NCBI GenBank assembly: GCA_964035015.1
Contig: OZ036007.1
Location: forward strand, 2,662,791 to 2,726,790
DNA from: Corallium rubrum
Taxonomy: Eukaryota > Cnidaria > Anthozoa > Scleralcyonacea > Coralliidae
Length of the DNA: 64,000 nucleotides
Direction: 5' to 3'
The notes under the pieces were generated by a model. It was not told the origin of the DNA. It did no database searches and saw only the letters and a list, made by a program, of their open reading frames with translations. Positions 25,301 through 37,506 of the stretch are shown piece by piece (position 1 is the stretch's first letter; every line of letters starts with the position of its first letter). Made by a program: the position numbers and the translations under genes.

Positions 25301-28300
25301 AATATTATTTAACATTCGTTTCGTATTCTTTTATTTAACTCCAGTGCGCCGATAGCAGAGGATTCATATATATATTTTTTCAACTTAGAAGTGGTGCTCG
25401 GTTTATTGCGCGTGGCAAGTGACATGATCGCAGAGATATATAAATCATAGAGTTTTTTCTCAACTTCGAGATTATCCCACACAGTTTCGGCTGCACCACA
25501 AGCAGCTAATCTACAAACAAACGCAGCAGTGATAAATCTTGTTAAGTATTCTCTTTAAATAACTACACCTGTTCATCATGGCCCCACTCTCGAAGTCACA
25601 GCCATGCCGCCCTAGCTAGCAACATACTAAGAATACTCCGCCACTTAAGCGTTTTCCAGTCTGTACATCAACTCTATCGAATACGACGACGTATCGCCTT
25701 AAAACGGTTAAGAAATGCTTAGAAAACATACTGCAATCAATCTGTGGCTAGAATAGGAATAACTATTGTTCAATTCGGGCGGTTTTTGGCGAATATCGAA
25801 GGATATTTTTGCCAAATGCTGCTAACGAGATCAACTACGGTGACCCTTTATGTTTGAGGTTCCCCACTTGCAACCCTCCACGGAGAATCCCATTCTAAGA
25901 TTGCTTCACATGTTTTCGTGGCGGTTTATTACCACCCAACCATGGATAACTTTAAGCCTATATATAGAAGTCGAAGAATTAGAGACTTGCTCTATGTTAA
26001 AACTACAAGTATATTGTCTTTATTGAACTCGGAAGTCGACAGAAGCGTTTTCACTCCATGCGGTTTCAAAGTTGTAAACATACCTATAAAATTTAGCCCT
26101 GGGACTCGTATAGCTACGAAATTTCTACTCTAGCGTTAAGCCTTTTACGAATACAAAGCATTAACGATGTAGTTAGTCCTATTTTTCAGTTAAAACGGTC
26201 TTAAGACTGCATGGTATGGTCTGAACAAGGAAATAAACCTAAGGCTAGGGACAGCCTGAGTGGATTTTAACGCCTTTAGGAGAGATCCCGAAAAGTTTAA
26301 GAAGAACGTTTTTTGTGACGAATATAATATACCATGTGCCATGGCAGTAATTACCAGGTAGTGTTATGCAAAATATTATATTGGATACACTTGGTATCGG
26401 TACAAATGCGTTTGATTGTACATAATAGACTTAAAAAAATTGTCCTGAAATTAGATGTCGGCAGTACAGATGTTTGAGGACAGCTAGGATATGACAACAA
26501 ACGGCAAATTTTTATACGTAGTGTATACTTGTGTAGTTCTGGTTAAGACAAGCAGGACTGTATTCGAAAAAAACAGATATAGTCATAGTTTGTGCTCAAA
26601 CATATGGACACATTGCATAGGCTGTACGAAACAAAAGCACCACTGCTAGAAAACAATTTGCCTGTGATCTATACGTTTAAGAAGAAAAAAACACATGCAC
26701 GCGAAGATTCGAGCTAAATACAGACCAAGTAAGATACAGTAGGCAAAAATTGCAACAAACTAGATGCTGTGAAAAACCAATACAAGATGTATAATAACGT
26801 ATACCCAAATTATTTCCCTGGGTTATCACAGTCGATGCCACAATAGGCGTATCACGACCCTCACCTCAAGTCACCTCATGACTATATAGAGTCTATAAAT
26901 GAAATAGACTATATGGTGTGTGGCTGAATATGTTTACTTAAGCACAGAGAAAGAAAAGAGCACCAGTGAATTGTTTATTGCAAAACATTCAACGTTTAGC
27001 TAACACGAACTGTGATCTTAATATACGCACAAACTGTGTTAAAAAAAGCAAGGCGTGTTTACCAAACGCATCCAGAACTCCATAACGCCAGCGATTACTT
27101 AAATAAATAGTGATAAACGGCTGGTTGCCGACAATACCAATGTTATTGTGATTCACTTAAGTTTTAAACAGCGAGTTTAATTTGCGCCTTGCACAAAACA
27201 TTTAGCCATGCTGGGCAACTATATAGCGTTGCTTTTCAAAACATACACACAACTCCGCTCGGTCGCGGGATTCACACTCCTGAGCTGTACACGTCATTTC
27301 GACGAATTGACCGACGACAAATTGCTTTCCGAGTGTCAAACATTAAGTAGGCAGTCATCAGTGGTATAAGCAAAGGAGCAAGGGGTCTTCCGTTAGTGCT
27401 GTGTGTGTGTGTGTATGTATAGTGACTGCATACCGTATGATGAATTTCAACCCGAGTGGGAAAACTCCGAAACCAGACGGGTTTTTGATCAGGAAGCGGG
27501 GCGACATTAACTTTGCTATGGTAGACCCTAGCAAAGTCAGTTAAATTTGTCTTGAAACCACGCACAAGGTATCAACTGAGATATTAGTTTCGGCCTAGAG
27601 CCTAGTGTTGTCTGAGTGGATAATCGCGAAAGTTAAGTAAATAATTTTAATGAAAAACACACAACAAAGGTGCGAAGCGCCGGCGTGAAACAAATGGCTG
27701 GTTTTGATTAAACAAAGAACAGCGCAAGGGAGATGAGAGCAGTGTTTGTACGATAAGACCAAGCTCAAGGCTTTGCAAACTGCTTTTAATTTATAAACAA
27801 TTCTAGATATTCGTAAGACTATTAAGAAAACAAAACGACGCGACGTACGGAAAAATACCGAAACTCCATCCAGTAGCCACGTGCAGATGGGCATGTGGAT
27901 GAAGAAAATTGTACAAAAGTCAAAAACGAGAATCCTGGTTTTCAGTCAGGCATATCGTGAAATAAACCTCGAAAAATAAACACGAAGTAGTTTAGGTTTA
28001 AAAGAGTCTTTTTTAAAAGAACGAGCGAATTAGCAACTAGGTGGCGAGCTAAGCAAGCAGGCGGTACACAACAAAGTCTAATTATCACTGAACCGCTCTG
28101 CGTGTAACGGAACTACCGATGAATTACAAGATAATTGCTATTTCGTATGGGCTTTTGTCTTAGCCATCTTCGCTCGGAGACCTGAAACTCGTTTCGGCCA
28201 AGATCGCGCCGCAATTGCGCAACAAGCGTCAGGAACACACTCGGCAAAAAACGTTCGCCTCAGTTTTGAAAGTTCGACGCAGCCGCATCGTGCTGAGTGA

Positions 28301-29605
28301 GTGGGGCGGCGAGATAACACCGTAAAGGCGGGAAATCGGAGGCGTCTGAAAATGATGAATTAGAAAGTTAAGATCACATGGTCTTTATTATATCTGACTA
28401 AACGCCGAGTCGGTAGATCTCTTAAGCAATGACCCGATAAGATTCAGCCTATTAAGAACCAATATATGACTGGAAGTTTCTCTTTTTTCCACAACTATGC
28501 CGATCGGATGATCTGAAATGTAGATGAATGGAAGCTCGGAGGCTGACGGAGTGTTGTGTTGCCTTGCATGACAGGTAGTCGTCTTTGAAGATAAAAACAT
28601 TCACTCACTTTGTTCCTTACAATGATTTTTCAAAAAAATAATAATTTCAACAAACCTTGAGAATACAAAGGCAACTTTAGTTGAAAATAAACAATTCTAG
28701 TATGCTTGAGCGTCTGTTTTTTGTGGGGTTTTTTCGCAATTAGCCAGATTATCGCGTGTTTTTCGCTATGAATAACATGGCTAAAATCACGAAAGTGTCT
28801 TATTTGCACGACATGAACTGGCGTTATTTATACAATAAAGCCAAAGCAATCGCTACGTGATCATGGTGGGACTTCAACTGATTGAATACGCCGTCTAATT
28901 GGATATAAATTGTCACCAATCTGATCCTCATATTAATTAAATATAACGGAACAATACTTACAGTTAGTTCATAAGATTCACTGCATGAGGTATAAAGGGG
29001 ACAGTTTGTACAGAGTTGTTCTTGCTTTGTTTTATTCATTTTACCTGTAGGGAAGCAAATGTTTGGATTCTTAAAGAGGTTATTACAATTCGAAGGTTCG
29101 AGAAGAACTAGAAACAATAATCTCCAACAAAACGTAATAGCGGCCATGTAACTGTAACACAGTTCACTGATAAGAAATACATTGATAAAGTACAGAACAG
29201 CCAAGGGTAATAGGCACTGATCAAATATCGACTCGTGAATAAGTATTTGGATAAGAATCTTTGCTTGTTGAAAGAGTTAAGGAACAGACACTGGCATATA
29301 CTAAGGCTGTCGCCTTATAATTGACTGATAGGTTTCTAACCCTTACCTAAATTGGTCAAATCTTATAGTCTGGCTGCATTATTATGATAAAAAAAAAATC
29401 CCGTCAATCTATCGACTACCACAAAAGTAGATATGATACTTCATATACATTGTTCTCTAGACCCAAAAGAGTGACATCTGTTGAAAACAAAAGATATAAA
29501 CAGCTTTAAAATGTATAACTTGGAGAATAGTTTCAATATTAATGGTAATAAATGCATATAATGAGTAACACAGTAAAAGTCTGTGTATAAGAACCTATAT
29601 GTAAT
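25301..29605. other. Repeat-poor intergenic region downstream of the NKX1-type gene
   Basis: No gene I can support. Open frames are below 130 codons and featureless. The stretch about 28,130-28,330 is richer in CpG and G+C than its surroundings (GATCGCGCCGCAATTGCGC, GGGGCGGCGAG), which could mark an unmethylated regulatory element. Confidence 0.4.
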
Positions 29606-29742
29606 ATGTAAAGGCCGACAATGAGAACTAGACCGGGTTTTCAAGTACGAGGAATTCGTTCCAGTCCGAGGCGAAGCCGAGGACTGGAACGAATTCCGAG
29701 TACTTGAACACCCGGTCTAGTCCGAATTGGAGGCCTTTACAT
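29606..29742. mobile_element. Palindromic element, about 137 bp
   Basis: ATGTAAAGGCC and CTAGACCGGG at left are mirrored at right. The centre is a near-perfect palindrome, GGAATTCGTTCCAGTCC facing GGACTGGAACGAATTCC, around GAGGCGAAGCCGA. Confidence 0.85.
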
Positions 29743-29832
29743 GACTTCTCAAAATCACTTAGTGTATTTCCAAAAATGAATTAGTGCATTAGTAATTAGT
29801 GTATGGATGAATAACCGATTGTGTGAAGTAAT

Positions 29833-29937
29833 ATTTCAAGTCCAAGGACTTGAAATATTATTTCAAGTCCTTGGACTGGAAATAATATTTCAAGTCCTCT
29901 GCCCAGTACTTCCCTGGTATTTCAAGTCCCTTCACGT
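29833..29937. repeat. Alternating inverted repeats of TTTCAAGTCC
   Basis: TTTCAAGTCC and its complement GGACTTGAAA alternate at least five times, separated by short AT runs. Cruciform-prone simple repeat. Confidence 0.75.
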
Positions 29938-30020
29938 GGTGCAATTCAGCGCTTCTGATTGATTGATTATCTCATGAATTATTAATGAGTTTGAGAAAGG
30001 TTTTTCCAAGATAGCCCAAA

Positions 30021-30370
30021 TACACTCTAAAAAAAGGTGTGTTCAAATAACACACCTTTTTTGTCCAGAAATTGACACGCTTTAAATTCAACACACCTTG
30101 GTGTTCAATAACACACCTTAAGGTGCGTTTTCTGCTTGTCCAGAATTTGACACGTTTTAAGGTGTGTTTTTAGAAAGGTGTGTTATGCAACACACCAACG
30201 TATGCTATTCAAGACACCAAGATGTGTTGTTATTCAACGCACCAAGGTGTGTTATGTAACACACCTTCAGTTGTATTGAATAACACACTATAGGTGTATT
30301 ATTTAACACACCAGTAGATGTGTTGTTTAACAAGGTGAGTTACAAATAACACACCTTCAGCTGTGTTAAA
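30021..30370. repeat. Array of AACACACCT / AGGTGTGTT in alternating orientation
   Basis: Nine exact copies of AACACACCT or its complement start at 30,035, 30,049, 30,090, 30,110, 30,160, 30,176, 30,245, 30,258 and 30,348. Several one-mismatch copies occur between them. Orientation alternates so that neighbours pair as palindromes. GTCCAGAAATTGACACG-like spacers occur twice. Origin (fold-back repeat or site cluster) is unclear. Confidence 0.8.
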
Positions 30371-31598
30371 TAAAAAATATACGGTAAGTACACAGAATGC
30401 ATAAATGATAAATATATTTATTAAATAATAAACACTAATTTTACATGGTTATAGCTATATATGGCTTAGTTTAAGTTAATACAACAAAAATAGAATATTC
30501 ATGCAGGTTTGTCATTTTTATGATAAAAGTATTATATCGAGGGAGTAATTTTAACTCTCCTGGTGGAGTTAATATAACTCCTTGAAAATAACAGTAAGTA
30601 AAGCTAAATAAAAATGAAATGATTATAAATTGTCCTTTTTATAATACAGTAAATGTATTTCTTACCCAAATGTAACTACATGCAGTTGCGGCCACTTATA
30701 TCCAAAAGTCCCTAATATGGAAAAATTGCTTAATATATATAAAGTTTTCGTCCGTTTCCGTTTATAGTCGAGGAGGAAATTTCCGATAGAGGCCTAGAAA
30801 ATGCATTACGTAGCACTCCCACTATATATACAATAGTTTTGACTCCAGATTATAATAGGCTGATACCCATAGAACATTGCTAGGTCAGTCGTACTCACAA
30901 ATTGTGGGGTCAGTGGCCTGCTACATAGAGGAGATGGGTGGTCCTTCATAAGAGCTAGGAAATACTTGTCAGCTATCACTAGAACTACAGTACTTCCACT
31001 CTACACTGGTTAATAACTATATCACTGTTATTGATAAGGGTCTACTACACTCACAGAAACATATAAATAAATCTATGAGTATAGAGGTACATTGTGTACA
31101 GTATATCAAATTTTTATGTTGAAATTACAAAATATTCTGCATAGTCGGGTAGCCATATAAAAAAGTTATTATTTTCTTCTATTTTTGCCTTATTATCAAA
31201 ATAGGAACCTGTTTTAATTTTTAGGCTCAACAGGTTCTTATATAATGTGGGTTTAAATGCCAAAATTTTAGCCTACAGGTTTTTAATCACTAGGTTCTTA
31301 TATGCGAGTATTTACTGTACTGCAGCTCGCCGGAAAACTTCTTCAAAACGTGTCATGTGTGCATATATACATACACTATAATTCAATGACAATCATAAAC
31401 TTCGAGTAAAATTAAATCTTAAGTTAACTTATAAATATAAGGCCAAAGAGAGAGACGACAACAACTTTGGTATAATTTATTAAACATCAATAAGACCCTT
31501 ACGGGGTTATTCTCCAAACAAGCATGCAAGCATGCACGAAATGGTTAAATACGCAGTTGGTTGACCCTTTCGTGCGCATTGTTGCTGTCGAACAACTT

Positions 31599-31605
<7 letters not shown>
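30371..31605. other. Intergenic, no gene seen
   Basis: AT-rich sequence without a usable open frame. Nothing recognisable apart from short tandem phrases. Confidence 0.4.

Positions 31606-31685
<80 letters not shown>
31606..31685. repeat. (TA)n array
   Basis: About 80 bp of alternating TA, left partner of the array at 31,866-31,922. Confidence 0.95.
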
Positions 31686-31689
31686 AGTG

Positions 31690-31862
31690 AGTTTTGGTTC
31701 ACGAAATGTTAGAGTGCTCAATACCATATAGATAGAGCAAAATATAAAGCATGAAGTATAGTTACCTTAAAGTCTTCGCTACCAGAGGTTTCACCCTAAA
31801 CGATTTCACCGTTTAGGGTGAAACCTCTGGTAGCGAAGACTTTAAGGTAACTATACTTCATG
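31690..31862. mobile_element. Palindromic element between two TA arrays
   Basis: 31,750-31,862 is a perfect or near-perfect hairpin with arms of about 53 bp: CATGAAGTATAGTTACC at left, its complement at right, and a tip at CGATTTCACCG. The left shoulder (GTGCTCAATACC, then AGATAGAGCAAA) is homologous to 46,766-46,800. Bounded by TA arrays on both sides. Confidence 0.88.

Positions 31863-31865
<3 letters not shown>

Positions 31866-31922
<57 letters not shown>
31866..31922. repeat. (TA)n array
   Basis: About 57 bp of alternating TA immediately right of the palindrome. Confidence 0.95.
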
Positions 31923-31925
<3 letters not shown>

Positions 31926-32171
31926 AAATAAGCCATCCACAACGCATACTCTGATTGATTATGCCCCGTTCCTTTATCATAAATGACGTCAGACACGAAG
32001 AATGTCTGATAATAAGCATCTCGCGACAACGCGACATGTAACTACAGTTAACATTGTGATTGTAAAGGAGTATTACAAACTTTGATGCCTTAAATAGACG
32101 TTCGTGTTTTGAAAAAATTAACACATCAATAAAGAGATAAAAATAAAAATTCTACGGCAAATCTATCTAAC

Positions 32172-32275
32172 AGATGTTCAGTAGACGTTCTTTAAGCTCG
32201 AATATACTCAGAGTCCCAGACAGCGATCAAACCTGCAACTTTCTAATTAACAATTAGACCATGAACCCCAGATGC
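32172..32275 (-). mobile_element. tRNA-derived SINE copy
   Basis: On the minus strand the copy reads from a B-box-like GCAGGTTTGATC through GACTCTGAGTATATTCGAGC to GAACGTCTACTGAACATCTG. This is the same order as the + strand copy at 49,155-49,286. The A box is degraded. Confidence 0.65.
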
Positions 32276-32542
32276 AACGAAGGAAAATTGTCTAATTGTT
32301 TTAGTACATATAAATCAACTAGTCAGGAAAAATATTTTTTTAAAGAAACAAACAAACAGAAATCTGGGCAAAACGCAAGTTTTTTCTATTTTTTGCGTTT
32401 AATTGGCCCTTTTGCAACTAGAAGTATATACCATGCGCAAATAGACAGTGAGTAGCTCAGAATGCAGGAGGTTCTAATCATTGAGCTACTGAGGCATAGA
32501 TGGAGAGCCAAGGTTGCAAATTCATATATAGTCAAATGTGTG

Positions 32543-32715
32543 GATCGTTTTCACTCACGTGATCGGTGGCCCCGTTGGGGTGGTAAAATAATACAAAATT
32601 TTTGAATAAGAATAGAGCTAAATTCCCATAGGATAAAGATGGTACACCAATACGGCCGCCATTTCATTGTTTCGGTACACCAATATGACCGCCGTGACGT
32701 CAGATGAAAACGATC
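32543..32715. mobile_element. MITE with GATCGTTTTCA ends
   Basis: GATCGTTTTCACTCACGT at left and ACGTCAGATGAAAACGATC at right form imperfect terminal inverted repeats. Inside, GGTACACCAATA followed by CCGCC occurs twice. I recognise this type from hexacoral genomes. Confidence 0.75.
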
Positions 32716-33565
<850 letters not shown>

Positions 33566-33661
33566 CATCTAAATAGCAGAACCATTTAAACGAGTTAACA
33601 CCTAATTATTTATTTATTTATTTACATATTTATTTATTGGTTTATTTATATATTTATTCAT

Positions 33662-34310
33662 TTATACCATATTTTATCTAAAAATTAAAAATATATACAA
33701 AAAACTAATTAAAAACGAAATTCAATAGCATTAAAATTATGCGGAAATTTATATTCATAATGATTTGGGCAATTATTTGGATAAGAATCTAGGCTTGTTG
33801 AAAGAGTTAAGGAGCAGACAGAAGGCACAATTGCAAGCATATCGTTCTATCGCTCTCTAATTGACTAATGGAATTGTAAACCTTGCGTAAATTGATCACA
33901 TTCAAGTCTGGCTGTATTTATATATCTGTAGAAAACAGATACCATATTCTGCATATTTTACACGTGAGATCAGAAGAGCATGATTAAGGGGAAGTCAGCG
34001 AATTTAGCGCGGGCGGCTATAGAGAATTACAGGTGACGTGTGCTGTTAGCGCGCTGTATCTTCGCCGCTGATGTGCAAAGTTAAGAGCGGTCAGACTATA
34101 TTCGAGTTCAGTTGTATGACAACCCCTTGAGAATAACCTTGTTCTGATTTTCAAACTTAAGACTCATGTGAGTAGAGTTGTTGTGGTTGGTCTCTCCTGT
34201 GCTTTGAGAGTTTTTATCTCGGTTTTCCTCCCTTCGTAAAATCAACACTTATGCAGCTGTGCTCCGTGGTCTCAAAAGCGCTTTTGATATCTGCCTTCGA
34301 CACGACTACG
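33662..34310. other. Intergenic, no gene seen
   Basis: Part of it (about 33,780-33,930) is a diverged copy of sequence at about 29,251-29,400 (GGATAAGAATCT, then TTGTTGAAAGAGTTAAGGA), so a dispersed or duplicated segment is present. Confidence 0.45.
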
Positions 34311-34861
34311 TTAACCCTTTCATTCCCATCGGTGCCTTTTGGCACTTTTATTTTTTACTCTATCTAAAGCCCTAATCAAACGAGAACGCAAGTCATCGCA
34401 AGTTGGCATGCAGTCACGCTATCTCAGCCAGTCGCTCTGAATAATTTCCCGAAAATATTATGTACCGTATTGAGTTAAAACTTGTTTAAAACACTCATGA
34501 AACCTTTAGTGTAATAAAAGTAGCATGCTGCGTAGGCAGTGTAGAAACAACAATCGAAATATAGTAAGGTTAGATATACTGCCGAAACAGAGAACGTATG
34601 AGTCTAACGTTTCGAGCGAAGGCCCTTCGTCAGAGAGAAACGTTAGACTCCTATATACGTTCTCTGTTTCGGCAGTATATCTAACCTTACTATATTTCGA
34701 TTGATGAAACCTTTATTTTGTTAATTTGGGTGTTCGAACGACCGCCACAGAAATTTGTGACTGCCAACTTGCGATGACTTGCGTTCTCGTTTGATTAGGG
34801 CTTAACGCCAGACGATTTTACCCGTCAAGGGGAGACCTCCTGAGTGGGAGTGAAGGGTTAA
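34311..34861. mobile_element. TTAA-bounded MITE (piggyBac-like ends) with a nested insertion
   Basis: Starts TTAACCCTTTCATTCCC and ends GGGAGTGAAGGGTTAA, so it has TTAA at both borders and 13-bp imperfect inverted ends. An inner 37-bp inverted repeat (CTAATCAAACGAGAACGCAA at left, complement at right) extends the fold-back. The right subterminal region has CGCCAGACGATTTTACCCGT, the motif expanded at 1,281-1,740 and 37,780-38,460. No transposase is present. A 195-bp element sits inside it. Confidence 0.85.
34509..34703 (-). mobile_element. 195-bp inverted-dimer element, copy 1, with target duplication
   Basis: Inserted within the TTAA element and flanked by exact 12-bp direct repeats ATGAAACCTTTA (34,497-34,508 and 34,704-34,715). 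A tail-like TAATAAAAGTAG and CTGCGTAGGCAGTGTAG (about 34,512-34,544) lead into a palindrome (34,551-34,703) whose arms include TTAGATATACTGCC and CAGAGAACGTA. Read on the minus strand, the tip (34,603-34,636) has CTGACGA, a 4-bp stem and GAAACGTTAGA. The second copy at 47,544-47,737 has the same length and order. Confidence 0.85.
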
Positions 34862-35356
34862 TCTGCGTCCCTCGCCGAATTCCTACCTCGAATCACAGTA
34901 CAGCGGCTAATAGTTTTTCAAACCATACTATTTTTCTTGTGATCTACGCTATAGTGTACTGACTACTGTAGTGTACTGACGCTATAGTGTACTGACTACT
35001 AGAAGCTTTTGACTACTGTGTTATTTTTTGTCATTGCTTACTTGGCAATAAAGTCCGCTAAACGTTTAAAGAATCTCTCAATTCTATCCGTTAAATCTCC
35101 GTTAAGGTGATGCTCTCGTACCCAAGTCCCAATCGAAGAGAGGGTACTGAAGAAACTGCCCAAAACATACAGATGGTACCCTGGTGCAACAATGCCGCGA
35201 AAAGACCAAGTTTTCAAAACAGCCTTGATGTCCTACAATCTTGCTTTGATACCACGAAAAAACGTTCCCCTTTTGATTTCATTCGCACAACTGACCTTGG
35301 GGAATAAATGACTTAATTTAGGGGCTGTTCATATGAGCGGGCTAGCCCGGTCACCG
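34862..35356. other. Intergenic, no gene seen
   Basis: Short duplications of GTGTACTGACTACT at 34,957-35,000. A 66-codon frame at 35,107-35,307 has no recognisable domain. Confidence 0.4.
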
Positions 35357-35784
35357 CCTTTTCACCAATAGCCGCGCCACCTTGAATTCGCAATGCATTG
35401 TGGTCTATCCAGGGAATAAGCTCAATTAAAAGGGTGATTGCTTAGTGTTGAGACACAATGCGGTAATTTTTTTTTGATAAACACTTTCATGGCAACAATG
35501 TCCATAAAAGCAATAATTCTCGTACGTATAAGGATACATTGTCATGAATCTATCCTTACACGTCCGAGAGTTGTTGCTTTTACCAATATGACAATTATTA
35601 TATTTAGATATTGTTGCCACGAAAGTATTTATAAAGAAAAAATTACCGCATTGTGTCTCAACACTACGCAATCGCCCTTTTAATGGAGCTTGTTACCCGG
35701 GGCGGCATTCAAATTTCAATGGGATCCGTTGGATAGACCATAATGCATTGCGAATTCAAGATGGCGCCGCTATTGGTGAAAAGG
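35357..35784. mobile_element. Fold-back element, about 430 bp
   Basis: The arms are nearly identical reverse complements (CCTTTTCACCAATAG at left, CTATTGGTGAAAAGG at right; GAATTCGCAATGCATT inside). The plus and minus strands therefore encode almost the same short peptide (SVETQCGNFF) in the middle of the element. These are artefact frames, not genes. Confidence 0.88.
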
Positions 35785-35824
35785 TCTATTAGAATAACCC
35801 TTTAAGCGCTTGAATATCATTAAA

Positions 35825-36073
35825 ATGTTTGATCTTGTTACTTTTCAAATTGCATTATTTATGGATAAATTCTATAATCAACTCTTACCATCAGCCTTTG
35901 GCTCATTCTTTACACCAGTAAATGAAATACATAACTATAACACAAGACATGCATCAAAATCTACTTTTTCTCTTCCTAAAGTGAGAACAAATTATGGGAC
36001 CTTTAACATTAGATTTCAGGGAGCTAAAATATGGAACTCTCTTGATGAAAATGTTAAATGTCTTTCAATTTAA
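35825..36073 (+). pseudogene. C-terminal fragment of a non-LTR retrotransposon reverse transcriptase
   Basis: The reading frame contains LLPSAFGSFF, then IHNYNTRHAS, then KVRTNYGTFNIRF, then GAKIWNSL. This series is typical of the region after the reverse-transcriptase domain in Jockey/CR1/L2-type LINEs (consensus forms NYNTR, RTNYG, G.K.WNSL). Only about 80 residues survive. The catalytic domain and endonuclease are absent, and the fold-back element at 35,357-35,784 lies directly upstream. The frame closes at 36,071-36,073. It is a dead fragment, on the plus strand. Confidence 0.75.
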
Positions 36074-36170
36074 ACAGAAAATAAAATTTGATTTATTATA
36101 AATATAAGTGCCCAGCACAAAACACGAATAAAAGCCATGAACAAAAGGACATAAAAAACATAATATTTAA

Positions 36171-36215
36171 TAATCTAACGTTTCGTTGTTTATGCTACAA
36201 CATCTTCAGAGATAA
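36171..36215 (-). ncRNA. Hammerhead-ribozyme-like hairpin (unproven)
   Basis: Read on the minus strand: UAUCU, CUGAAGA, U, GUUGU, 7-nt loop, ACAAC, GAAAC, GUU, AGAUUA. It has the invariant CUGANGA and GAAA blocks, a 5-bp helix II and a 4-bp helix I (UCU/AGA plus A-U). Deviations are one extra unpaired base before helix II, and a helix III (ACGU) with no loop that could only form in a dimer. The hairpin could equally be a plain repeat end. Confidence 0.3.
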
Positions 36216-36420
36216 TGATTACAAGATATTAATTTACAGGATATACAATAAACAGAATTCTAATTACATACAAATAGACCAATAAAAATAAAGAACTAAA
36301 AATACATATTACAAGCTAATTATAGGTTAGGAGGTGAGGTAACACTGAATGTGCCAGGAGGTAAGAGAAAATTAAAATAAGTAGAGCGGTGCTGATCCAA
36401 TATTGCCGTTGAGATGAGGT

Positions 36421-36625
36421 TTAAGTTTGTTAATTTTTGCCCTTACTGGCAAAAAACTCGGTAGTCCACCTCGTGGTAATATTCTTGCCCATCATCATGA
36501 GACGGGGCATCCTATTTCTTTTGATGATTTTAGTATTATCTGAAAGGAAGAAACCTCAGACATGCCTAGACAGTATTGGGTTAATGAGAGTCCCCAAAAT
36601 ACTTGGTGACGCCTTATAGTAATTA
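36421..36625 (+). pseudogene. Possible GIY-YIG endonuclease remnant (Penelope-like element)
   Basis: One plus-strand frame reads NILAHHHETGHPISFDDFSI, then stop, then KEE. The H-x-x-TGH-x-x-x-F-D pattern is typical of the C-terminal half of GIY-YIG domains carried by Penelope-like retroelements. Stops at 36,541 and near 36,607 interrupt it and no reverse transcriptase is attached. Identification rests on about 20 residues. Confidence 0.4.
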
Positions 36626-37449
36626 CGATGCGTGAGTGGGTTAAACGAACCACACCTTGACAGTTGACACCCTAAACCGGCCCAAGTCGGCAATTGACAC
36701 CCACGGCGTTTATACAGACACAGCGTTTCCATAAAAGGCTATAGTTTCCACTCAGGAAAATCTTCCACAGGATAGGAACGGACAGGAAAGTTTCCTTTGT
36801 GTCAAAGTCATTAGTTCCGACCGAGAGCTCACAAGACAAAGAAAACTGCCCTGTCCGTTCCGGTCCTGCGGAAAATTTTCCCGAGTGGAAACTAGCCTTT
36901 AAGGCCTGTTATCAGATACATGACGAGACATTTGTCCAGACGGAACATATAAGTGGGATCACATCTTGAATATTCTTAATTTTTCATTCATTCCCCTCCT
37001 ATAAGTTCCCGTTTATATATATTTGGATATTGAAAAGCCATGTATAGAGTATTTTAATAAATTATGTACAGTGCCCTTATTGATAACAGTTTTGATAAAA
37101 CTGAAGAGGTCATTCTGTTAAAATTATTATTGGGGACTTTAAGATCTGCGACGCCAACTCCTCTAAACAAAAGAATTATTTTTGCAAAACAAAGAGAATG
37201 AATAATAATTTTTAGTCCCAGAGTCATCTCAACACCGTCCGTCCTTACTCTTTATACAACGCCACTTAGAGCTTATTCACGTCTTCAGGACGACGTCAAC
37301 GGCCAAAAGATGAGAACTATAATAATAATGGAAACTTTATTTATTTATGATTTACGTATACTACAATGATAAACCTCTCTTTTACAGGTAGTTTACCAAT
37401 GTCCACTTGAATTAACACTATATGGTACAAAAATATTAGTAACGTTTAC
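36626..37449. other. Intergenic with an inverted-repeat fragment
   Basis: GGAAAATCTTCC, GGATAGGAACGGACAGG at 36,755-36,790 is mirrored by CCTGTCCGTTCC, GGAAAATTTTCC at 36,849-36,885, a small fold-back. No gene seen. Confidence 0.5.
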
Positions 37450-37506
37450 AAAATATATAATAATAATAATAATAATAATAACAATAACAATAATAATAAT
37501 AATAAA
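37450..37506. repeat. (AAT)n microsatellite
   Basis: ATAATAATAATAATAAT with AAC interruptions, about 55 bp. Confidence 0.9.

Noticed and set aside
34190..34310. Possible reverse-transcriptase-like text (LRGLKSAFD) left of the TTAA element
   Set aside because: Only about ten suggestive residues and no continuation of the motif on the right side of the insertion.
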